NCBI GenBank assembly: GCA_017453705.1
Contig: JAFTEK010000089.1
Coordinates: 1-8,294 of the forward strand
Reading direction: 5' to 3'
From: Treponema sp.
GTDB lineage: Bacteria; Spirochaetota; Spirochaetia; Treponematales; Treponemataceae
Length of the DNA stretch: 8,294 nucleotides
The notes beneath the pieces are model-generated. The model was not told the DNA's origin and searched no databases. It saw only the letters and a program-made list of their open reading frames with translations. The position numbers and the translations under genes were made by a program. Every line of letters begins with the position of its first letter. The stretch's first letter is position 1. Positions 1 to 6,372 of this stretch are shown here, one piece after another.

Positions 1-1140
1 AATATTATCGCCAACTTTTACATCAGTTGACTTTCGAATTATTTTACCGGATAAATCTGTGACCATCGAATATCCCCGGTCGAAGATAGTCTGGGGGCTG
101 GCGTTTTCCAGAACTGTACGGCTTTGGGCTATACGTACGCGAAGGTCTCGGATTTTATCCTGAAGATTCTGTGGCAGGTCTTCGCGGGCAGCGGCAAAAC
201 GATTCAAAAGTGGCTGCTGGATATTTCGGAAGCGTATTTCAAGGCTTTCCGGATTAAAAGACCTTACAAGAAGTCTTGTTTTTTCAGTCCTTTGTTTTAT
301 GCTGTCGTAGAGGCTGTTTTTGTAATCTGCAAGGTCCTGTTTTATATCAGCCAGCAGAGGAACTGCCATTTCTGCGGCGGCTGATGGAGTCGGGGCACGG
401 CGGTCTGCAGCATAATCACACAAAGCCCAGTCAATTTCGTGTCCTACGGCACTTATGGTTGGAATACGGGAAGCGGCAACAGCACGTACAACGCTTTCTT
501 CACTGAATGGAAGCAGGTCTTCCAGCGAGCCTCCTCCCCGCCCGACTATGAGAATATCGCAAAGCTTGTACTTGTCGGCTATTCGTATCATCTTCACTAT
601 GTTTTCAGCAGCTCCTTCCCCCTGTACCAGGGCGGGCAGGACTATGATGTTCACCTTGTCGTTTCTCCTGCCGGCTATATTGAGGATGTCGCGGAGAGCC
701 GCGCCTGTTGGGCTTGTCACAACTCCTATGGTGGCGGGGTAGGGGGGGAGCTTCTTTTTGCGCAAGCGGTCAAAAAGGCCTTCGGCGGAAAGCTTTCTCT
801 TTCTCTCCTCCAGCATCTCCATTATGTCGCCCAGCCCTGCCTGGCTCATGGAGTCTATGATAATCTGGTAGCGGCCCTGCGCCTCGTAGACGCTTATTTT
901 TCCCTTGGCCTGTATGAGCATACCGTCCTTGGGGCGGAAATTCAGCCTGGAGGCGGAGCCTCGGAACATAACCGCACTTATCTGTGCCTCGGAGTCCTTT
1001 AGCGAGAAATACAGGTGCCCTGTGGAATTGGCCTTGAAGTTGGAGATTTCCCCTTTTACCTGTACACAGGGGAATGTCTCCTGAAGCATGGTCTTTATAA
1101 GCCCCGTCAGCTGGGAGATGGTGTATATGTACTCTTCCAT
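1..1140 (-). CDS. xseA: Exodeoxyribonuclease VII large subunit (3' end cut by window edge)
   Basis: This encodes the catalytic subunit of exonuclease VII, which with the small XseB subunit degrades single-stranded DNA to short oligonucleotides in the cytoplasm during repair. I translated 380 codons on the minus strand without a stop. Residues 1-100 are the OB-fold DNA-binding part, including GEISNFKANSTGHLYFSLKD. The nuclease core carries VTSPTGAALRDI (141-152), GRGGGSLEDL (200-209) and VGHEIDWALCDYAADRRAPT (232-251), all family hallmarks. The region from about 260 to 345 is charged and helical, as expected for the family's coiled coil. DRGYSMV (354-360) is the conserved C-terminal motif, so only the last few dozen residues are missing. 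The start is fixed: an in-frame TGA lies three codons upstream with no other start between. The only Shine-Dalgarno-like sequence is a weak AGGG 15 nt upstream. It is divergent from the sugar operon and functionally unrelated to it. Confidence 0.97.
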   Translation of the reverse strand, partial: MEEYIYTISQLTGLIKTMLQETFPCVQVKGEISNFKANSTGHLYFSLKDSEAQISAVMFRGSASRLNFRPKDGMLIQAKGKISVYEAQGRYQIIIDSMSQAGLGDIMEMLEERKRKLSAEGLFDRLRKKKLPPYPATIGVVTSPTGAALRDILNIAGRRNDKVNIIVLPALVQGEGAAENIVKMIRIADKYKLCDILIVGRGGGSLEDLLPFSEESVVRAVAASRIPTISAVGHEIDWALCDYAADRRAPTPSAAAEMAVPLLADIKQDLADYKNSLYDSIKQRTEKTRLLVRSFNPESLEIRFRNIQQPLLNRFAAAREDLPQNLQDKIRDLRVRIAQSRTVLENASPQTIFDRGYSMVTDLSGKIIRKSTDVKVGDNI

Positions 1141-1165
1141 TGTTAATCAGCGTTTCCCTAGGGCT

Positions 1166-1194
1166 AGGCTAGCTTAATAGCTGTAATTTGTCAA
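1166..1194 (-). promoter_or_regulatory. Predicted sigma-70-type promoter of xseA
   Basis: Read on the minus strand there is a perfect -35 hexamer TTGACA (1194-1189), a 17-base spacer, and a weaker -10 hexamer TAGCCT (1171-1166). The -10 keeps the three most conserved positions (TA...T). The start of transcription would fall near 1159, giving a leader of about 20 bases before the xseA ATG at 1140. This is a consensus match only. Confidence 0.5.
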
Positions 1195-1211
1195 TCTTAA
1201 ATTTCCGATAA
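1184..1211 (+). promoter_or_regulatory. Possible promoter of the plus-strand operon (sigma-28-like or weak sigma-70)
   Basis: TCCGATAA at 1204-1211 matches the flagellar sigma-28 -10 consensus GCCGATAA at 7 of 8 positions. A poorer -35-like TAATTTGT (5 of 8 to TAAAGTTT) begins at 1184, with a 12-base spacer instead of 11. A competing sigma-70 reading is TTAATA (1174-1179), 17 bases, TTAAAT (1197-1202), each 4 of 6. Both readings place the transcript start within about ten bases of the start codon of the first gene, which has no Shine-Dalgarno sequence. The short region makes a chance match possible. Confidence 0.3.
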
Positions 1212-2908
1212 TGAAAGCAATGAAAAATATCGTCTTCCTGTATGCAGGTTTTGGATTGACCCATGCTTTTGACATGCTGTTCCCAAAAGGTTTCCGGTCC
1301 GTTTCCACGGATTCTGTTTCCGAGAGGGAAAAATCCGCTTTCTCTCTTTCCTTGGGCTGGGCGGCCGGAATAAGGGATCGGGCAAAAATTGTCATAGCCG
1401 CGAGCAGGCAGACGGAAGACAGGGTTAGGCGGGAGCTTCTCAAGAGCGGCATTGAGGATGAGTGCCAGTTGATTGTGGAGCAGAAGTGGAATACACAGCT
1501 GCTGCTTAAGAGGATGTCTGAGGCCGCCTCTGAGAACGATGCTTCTTATATCGTGTACAGCTTGGCCGACAGGCCTTTTATGGACATGTCGCTTACAGAG
1601 AATGTAATATCTGACCATCTTAAGTATCTTTCAGAGTACACTTTCGCTGATGGCTATCCGGCGGGACTCAGCCCTGAGGCCGTGGATCGCGGGGCGTTGA
1701 ATATAATGCTCTCCCTCTCTTCGCGCAAGGCGGCATTCTCCTGTGACACCATCAATGGAGAGAGCCTTTTTAAAGTCCTCAAGGAAGACATAAATTCTTT
1801 TGAGATAGAAACTGTCATAGCCCCCAAGGACTACAGGATGCTGCGCCTGGATTTCTCCTGCTCCACAAGGGCAAATACTCTCTCCTGTGTTCATCTGTAC
1901 CGGGAAGCACTGGAGAAGGGAAAGGCCTTTGACGCTCTTTCCCTTGCGGAGCTTGCGTCCGCCTCATCTGCTGTGCAACGGACTGTGCCGTCATTCTATA
2001 ACGTGCAGATTGCAGAGAACCTTTCTACGATTACGGTTTATAATCCATACCCGGAGGCATTTAAGTCCAAAAGGGAATGTTATCCTGTCAAGAAGGAAAA
2101 CCCCGTTCCAAAAGACATGAGTTTGGAATCCTTTAAGACCCTGGTGGATGGAATGGTCTCCATGTCAGAGACGGCTGTTGTCGGTCTTTCTGTGTTCTCT
2201 GAGCCTTTGGCGCATCCTGAATTCCTGGAATTCGCCAGGGCTGTCCTTGCCAAGCCGGGGCTTTCCCTGCTGGTTGAGACTGATGGAACCCTCCTGACAG
2301 CCCCCATTGCCCAGAAACTATCTGACATAGTTAAGGATTCCCCTGAGAGGACTGGAACCTGGCCCGCTGTGATATGGATTGTTTCTCTGGATGCGGTCAC
2401 TGAGGAGACTTACTGTAAAATCCACACGAATGCCTTTACAAATGCCAATGGGATACGGAGCTTTGAGAGCGCAAGGTCGGCCTTGGTGACTCTTGAGAAG
2501 TATTTCCCCGGTGATGTTTACGCCCAGTTTGTCAGAATGAAGGAGAATGAGGAGGAGCTAGAGAAGTTCTACAGGCACTATAGCGATGCGGAGTCAGAGA
2601 CTGCCGGAAAGCTCATAATCCAAAAGTACGATTCCTATTGCGGCCTCTTGCCGGATTTGAAGAGTGCGGATCTGGCTCCACTGGAAAGAATGCCCTGCTG
2701 GCACTGCAAACGTGATATGACCGTGTTGACTGACGGTAGCGTTCCCGTCTGCCGCGAGTACCTGCTGGATGCGAGCTGCGGCAACGTGTTTGAGGAAGGC
2801 CTTGATGCCCTGTGGAAGAAGATGCATCCACTTGCACAAGAGCATATAAATGGAAGATATCCTGACAAGTGCGGAAACTGTGATGAATACTATACCTTCA
2901 ACTTTTAA
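1211..2908 (+). CDS. Spiro-SPASM protein: degenerate nucleotidyltransferase, cysteine-less radical-SAM-like fold, SPASM domain
   Basis: This is a 565-codon cytoplasmic-looking protein with no signal peptide or membrane segment. Residues about 5-235 resemble the SpsF cytidylyltransferase domain of the fusion two genes downstream: SLADRPF (117-123) pairs with TADNPF, and APKDYRMLRLDF (204-215) pairs with APKEFYFPELRTTVD. The N-terminal R-x-S-S-x-R-L-P nucleotide loop is absent. Residues about 270-475 follow a radical SAM barrel: FSEPLAHPEF (329-338) matches the usual GEP-x-x-HP, ETDGTLL (356-362) matches e-TNG-t-l, and SLDAVTEETY (392-401) matches the SlDg strand. The CxxxCxxC cluster motif is missing; only Cys290 lies in that area. 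Residues 496-557 form a SPASM-like cluster with C496, C499, C514, C523, C554 and C557. Catalytic function is unknown; a scaffold or non-canonical Fe-S role is possible. Translation may begin at 1211 or at ATG 1220 (Met4); neither has a Shine-Dalgarno sequence, and an in-frame stop at 1184 excludes earlier starts. Confidence 0.85.
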   Translation: MKAMKNIVFLYAGFGLTHAFDMLFPKGFRSVSTDSVSEREKSAFSLSLGWAAGIRDRAKIVIAASRQTEDRVRRELLKSGIEDECQLIVEQKWNTQLLLKRMSEAASENDASYIVYSLADRPFMDMSLTENVISDHLKYLSEYTFADGYPAGLSPEAVDRGALNIMLSLSSRKAAFSCDTINGESLFKVLKEDINSFEIETVIAPKDYRMLRLDFSCSTRANTLSCVHLYREALEKGKAFDALSLAELASASSAVQRTVPSFYNVQIAENLSTITVYNPYPEAFKSKRECYPVKKENPVPKDMSLESFKTLVDGMVSMSETAVVGLSVFSEPLAHPEFLEFARAVLAKPGLSLLVETDGTLLTAPIAQKLSDIVKDSPERTGTWPAVIWIVSLDAVTEETYCKIHTNAFTNANGIRSFESARSALVTLEKYFPGDVYAQFVRMKENEEELEKFYRHYSDAESETAGKLIIQKYDSYCGLLPDLKSADLAPLERMPCWHCKRDMTVLTDGSVPVCREYLLDASCGNVFEEGLDALWKKMHPLAQEHINGRYPDKCGNCDEYYTFNF

Positions 2909-2924
2909 TGCCCAGCAAGTCCGC

Positions 2925-3848
2925 ATGACTATTCTTGGCGGTATGGAAGAGCCGTCCCGCATACTGATGGACGTGTCTTGCATAGTCATCAAGAGGACTG
3001 TCAACCAGTATAGGAGCCAGGTGTTCAGGAACCTGCTTTCCTGCGGTTTCAAGAAGATTGTCAGCGTGGAGTCATTTAACGCCGCCTTTAACACGGAGAC
3101 TTTAAGCCTGGATTTCCCTGAGATTAAGTTCGTGAGGGCGCACGGAAGGATGAGCGACGGTGCCCTTGTTAACTTGGGGATGGGTGAGCTGGATTCCCCT
3201 TATGCGCTCGTAGTGCATGACGACTTGTGTGTGCAGGACTTCAAGTTTTCTAGGAGCCTCGCGCAGAAGCTGTCGGATTTCAATGCTTTTTGTGTGGCTG
3301 CCCGCCTTTTGAACAGCGACAGGCAGGGGGTTCCCGTCCGTTTTACCCCGAAAGTCAAGAACTCTGTTTTTGACGTGGAGACATCGCTTGCCGTGGTGGA
3401 CAAGGCCATGACATTGTATCCACTGGATCTCGCGGGCTTCTACGATGTGAATGCTTTCAAGATGCTGGGTGGCTTTGACTATACGATTGAATCCCCCTAT
3501 TGGCAGGAGATGGATTTGTTTTTCCGTGCCTGGCTTTGGGGCGAGAAGATTCAGTTGTCCTCCGCTTTTACATTGGGCTTCTTTGACGAGGTTCCTGTCT
3601 ATGACCGCACGGCAGACATATCATACCTTAAGTTTTTCCTCAAGAACCTGCTTCCGTCCTTTAAGAGGGATCATGGAGAAATTTCCATAGCGTCATTCCC
3701 GTCTTTCAAAGCCAGAAGCCGCTGCGGTATGAACGAGGCCCTGACTCTTTTCAATGCCGCGAGGGATTGGGTAAAGCTGAACCGCTTCCGCTTTAAGACC
3801 GATGCTGCCTCCCTTCTTGAAGGCTGGGGTAAGGAGCTGGATGCCTGA
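2925..3848 (+). CDS. GT2-like glycosyltransferase (GT-A fold)
   Basis: This is a predicted glycosyltransferase that would move a nucleotide-activated sugar onto an acceptor. From the chosen start it has 307 residues. Features of the GT-A fold are visible: a first strand DVSCIVIKRT (16-25), a DXD-like metal/nucleotide site VVHDDLCV (96-103), and the GT2-type acceptor segment MLGGFD (180-185) followed by PYWQEMDLFFRAWLWG (191-206), which corresponds to the usual GGFDE...eD-x-x-l-x-x-R-x-x-x-x-G. No membrane segments are evident, so it is probably cytoplasmic. The reading frame is open upstream, with ATGs at 2850, 2883, 2925 and 2943. The first two overlap the preceding gene and none has a good Shine-Dalgarno. 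I chose 2925, 16 nt after the upstream stop, because the fold begins just after it. The gene is sandwiched between sugar-activation genes, suggesting that it uses their product. Donor and acceptor cannot be read from the sequence. Confidence 0.8.
   Translation: MTILGGMEEPSRILMDVSCIVIKRTVNQYRSQVFRNLLSCGFKKIVSVESFNAAFNTETLSLDFPEIKFVRAHGRMSDGALVNLGMGELDSPYALVVHDDLCVQDFKFSRSLAQKLSDFNAFCVAARLLNSDRQGVPVRFTPKVKNSVFDVETSLAVVDKAMTLYPLDLAGFYDVNAFKMLGGFDYTIESPYWQEMDLFFRAWLWGEKIQLSSAFTLGFFDEVPVYDRTADISYLKFFLKNLLPSFKRDHGEISIASFPSFKARSRCGMNEALTLFNAARDWVKLNRFRFKTDAASLLEGWGKELDA
3831..3836 (+). promoter_or_regulatory. Ribosome binding site of the fusion gene, with TGATG coupling
   Basis: AAGGAG lies inside the end of the glycosyltransferase gene, 11 bases before the ATG at 3848. 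The glycosyltransferase stop and this start share one base (TGATG, 3846-3850), which suggests coupled translation and supports 3848 as the start. Confidence 0.7.
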
Positions 3849-6370
3849 TGCGATTGAGGGATATTTTGCTCAGAAAGAAGAGCCGGACGGTCGTTATTGT
3901 GCAGTGCCGGCTTTCGTCCACGAGGCTGCCTCGCAAGGCCTTGCTGCCCCTGGGGGGCAAGAGCCTCTTGGAGTGGGCTTTGGCTGCGATGAAAAAGGTC
4001 AGGGCCGATGCCTACTACCTTGCCACTGACGTGGACTCTGCGCCTGAGCTGGAGCCTATCGCGAAGTCCTCTGGCTATTCTTTCTATGCCGGTTCCAGAG
4101 ATGACGTGCTTGATCGCTTTCTTAAGACTATAGAGCTTTCCAAGGCTGATGTCGTTATCCGCGCCACGGCGGATAACCCTTTTCTCTTTTACGAGGCAGC
4201 TTGTGCCTTGCTGGAGGAATACAAGGAGAGGGAAGGCTCTTCTCCTGTGGATTACATAACATGGACTGGTCTGCCCCACGGATCCGGGGTGGAAATCTTC
4301 AACGCCCGCTCCCTTGAGGCTGCGGCTCCCCTTACGGACTCTCCCTATGACCATGAGCATGTAGGCCCTGTCCTTTATAATCATACTGACAGGTTCAACT
4401 GTCTTTTTCTCCGTGCCCCAAAGGAATTCTACTTTCCTGAGCTGAGGACTACCGTGGATCTTTATGCTGACTACAGGCGGGCATTGGCTGTTGTGAATTG
4501 TGTCATGGAAGCCTCCGGCAAGATGAAGGAGCCCATAAAAGAAGCTTTCACGGCCTCCCAGGTTTTGGCGGCCTTGGAAAAGGAATCTATAAAGCATCCC
4601 TTGCTTCTTGTTCCCAGCGTGGACAAGGGGCATGGCACGGGGCACCTGCGCCGCTGCCTGGGCATAGCCTTGGAGACAGGTGCTGACATCTTGATTCCTG
4701 ACGGCTGCAGCCTGGAGGAGACAGGCCTTATTGTCAAGGAATTCAAGGACAAGGGGCTTAAGGACTTTCAGATTGTGAAGGACATAGACCATGCCGAAAG
4801 CTACGGCCTTGCCGTGACAGACCTGTTTGTCAGCGATGAAGCTTTTGCCCGTGAGCTTGCCGCCAAGTGTCCGGTGGCGGCTATTGACGAAGGTGCCGTT
4901 GAGACATCCTGGGCTGACTATCTGCTGGATGTGCTGCCCCCGGTCCAGGACGGAAGGCTGGTCAACATGTCCGCCCCGTCCTTTATCCCGCTCCCAAAGA
5001 ACAGGAGGCTGGAGTCGGAAAGGAATGTGCCGCTGCAGACGGCAATCGTCGTCCTTGGCGGGGAGGATCCCGCGTCCCTGTCCATTCCTGCTTCTGTCGC
5101 GCTTGCATCCTGCGGTCTTTTGGTTTGTTGCGTTGCTTCTTCCGAGGAAAAGGCAAGTCAGCTCAGGGAGTCTGTTGGGGCCAGGTGTCCGGGGGTGAGC
5201 ATATCAGGCCCCATAGAGAACCTGAAAGAAAAGCTCTGCCTTTATGACCTTGTGGTGAGCCACTATGGGTTTACTGCGTTCGAGGCTTCCGCCGCCGGCT
5301 GCGCTGTGATACTGCTGGGCACGACGGACCTGCATGAGCGTCTGGCGGAAAAATATGGTTTTGCATGTATCCCTGCTTCGTCCATAAGCGAGAAATCCTT
5401 CAGCAGCCTTTTGGCGGATACAGGAAGGCTTTACCCTGCCCCTGTCCAGTCCGCTGAGGGGGATGATGGAAAAATGGGTGAGCTTTCCGCTTTTGTCAGG
5501 GAGCTTTCCAAAGGAAAACGCATCTCCTGTCCGATATGCAAAAAAAATACTGGGCAGGCCGACCCCGTTGTTGCCCGCATAAAAGCCAGGACTTTCCGCC
5601 GTTGCTCAAGCTGCGGCATGTTGTATATGTCCTGGACTGTGGACGAGAAGCAAACCGAGTACAACCGGGCCTACTTTTATGAGGATTACGAGAAGCAGTA
5701 TGGCAAGACTTATGAGGAGGACTTTGCTTCCATAAAAGCCCAGGGGGTCAGGAGGATGAGCCTTATAGATTCCATTTATCGCCGCCGTCATTCATCTGTC
5801 ACTCCTACTGTTCTGGATGTCGGCTGCGCCCTGGGGCCTTTCCTGGATGCGGCAAACGACTCCGGCTGGCAGGTTTTTGGCATAGATGTTTCACAGGACG
5901 CTGTGAGCCATGTGACAGGCAAGCTGCACTATCCTGCAATCTGCGCCTCCTTTCCTGATTCAGATATAAGCACTCAGTTTGGCATAGACAAGTTTGATGC
6001 CCTGACCATGTGGTATGTCATAGAGCATTTTCAGGATTTGGACAGTGTCCTCAAGGCTGTCTCGTCCATGGTCAAGAAGGGTGGTGTGTTTGCGTTCAGC
6101 ACTCCGTCCGCATCGGGGGTGAGCGCAAGGTACGGGGGCAGTCTCTTCTTTGAGAACAGCCCTGCGGATCACTATACACTCTGGGAGCCGTCCAGGGCAT
6201 CTTCAATATTGAAGAAGTACGGCTTTGAGGTCAAGAAAATCGTATCGACAGGAATCCATCCGGAGCGTTTCCCCAAGGGTAGGATAAAATACTCCCCGTC
6301 TTTCTTGGCCTTTGCCAGCAGGGTCTTTAAGCTTGGCGATACATTTGAGATTTATTGCAGGAAGGAGTAG
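3848..6370 (+). CDS. Trifunctional fusion: SpsF cytidylyltransferase / PseG-like domain / zinc-ribbon SAM methyltransferase
   Basis: This is an 840-residue cytoplasmic protein made of three enzymes. Residues about 12-245 are an SpsF/NeuA-like cytidylyltransferase that would activate a sugar with CTP: VQCRLSSTRLPRKALLPL (18-35) is the nucleotide loop, with LPRK in place of the common LPGK, followed by RATADNPF (105-112) and TVDLYADYR (202-210). Residues about 250-555 resemble PseG/SpsG, the GT-B-fold UDP-sugar hydrolase of pseudaminic acid synthesis: GTGHLRRCL (263-271, His266 at the catalytic-His position), LGGEDP (403-408) and SHYGFTAFEASAAG (471-484). Residues 561-589 form a zinc ribbon (C561, C564, C586, C589). 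Residues about 635-800 are a class I methyltransferase with VLDVGCALG (655-663), acidic D680 (FGID) and MWYVIEHF (721-728). All key residues looked for are present, so all three parts may be active. No frameshift or internal stop is seen. Substrates are inferred from family only. Confidence 0.9.
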   Translation: MRLRDILLRKKSRTVVIVQCRLSSTRLPRKALLPLGGKSLLEWALAAMKKVRADAYYLATDVDSAPELEPIAKSSGYSFYAGSRDDVLDRFLKTIELSKADVVIRATADNPFLFYEAACALLEEYKEREGSSPVDYITWTGLPHGSGVEIFNARSLEAAAPLTDSPYDHEHVGPVLYNHTDRFNCLFLRAPKEFYFPELRTTVDLYADYRRALAVVNCVMEASGKMKEPIKEAFTASQVLAALEKESIKHPLLLVPSVDKGHGTGHLRRCLGIALETGADILIPDGCSLEETGLIVKEFKDKGLKDFQIVKDIDHAESYGLAVTDLFVSDEAFARELAAKCPVAAIDEGAVETSWADYLLDVLPPVQDGRLVNMSAPSFIPLPKNRRLESERNVPLQTAIVVLGGEDPASLSIPASVALASCGLLVCCVASSEEKASQLRESVGARCPGVSISGPIENLKEKLCLYDLVVSHYGFTAFEASAAGCAVILLGTTDLHERLAEKYGFACIPASSISEKSFSSLLADTGRLYPAPVQSAEGDDGKMGELSAFVRELSKGKRISCPICKKNTGQADPVVARIKARTFRRCSSCGMLYMSWTVDEKQTEYNRAYFYEDYEKQYGKTYEEDFASIKAQGVRRMSLIDSIYRRRHSSVTPTVLDVGCALGPFLDAANDSGWQVFGIDVSQDAVSHVTGKLHYPAICASFPDSDISTQFGIDKFDALTMWYVIEHFQDLDSVLKAVSSMVKKGGVFAFSTPSASGVSARYGGSLFFENSPADHYTLWEPSRASSILKKYGFEVKKIVSTGIHPERFPKGRIKYSPSFLAFASRVFKLGDTFEIYCRKE
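6361..6367 (+). promoter_or_regulatory. Ribosome binding site fixing the ATP-grasp start
   Basis: GAAGGAG is a near-perfect Shine-Dalgarno sequence made from the last codons of the fusion gene. It sits 5 bases before the ATG at 6373 and decides that start over the in-frame ATG at 6355, which lies upstream of it inside the previous gene. Confidence 0.85.
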
Positions 6371-6372
6371 CT

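Noticed and set aside
1..180. AT-richer stretch at the left end (18 G+C in the first 60 bases), considered as a transfer boundary.
   Set aside because: It is inside the continuous xseA frame, at the poorly conserved C-terminus, and the next 120 bases are near 50% G+C, so it is ordinary local variation.
439..1002. A 187-codon plus-strand open frame inside the xseA region.
   Set aside because: The minus strand here encodes hallmark ExoVII motifs; the plus-strand product is low-complexity and matches no family I recognise.
2594..3094. A 166-codon minus-strand open frame spanning the SPASM / glycosyltransferase junction.
   Set aside because: It is antisense to the SPASM cysteine cluster and the glycosyltransferase start, with no ribosome site or domain seen.
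3671..4792. A 373-codon open frame on the minus strand opposite the glycosyltransferase and fusion genes.
   Set aside because: It lies antisense to two well-supported coding regions with intact motifs, and its translation is rich in Arg, Gln and His with no recognisable domain; it is a composition shadow.
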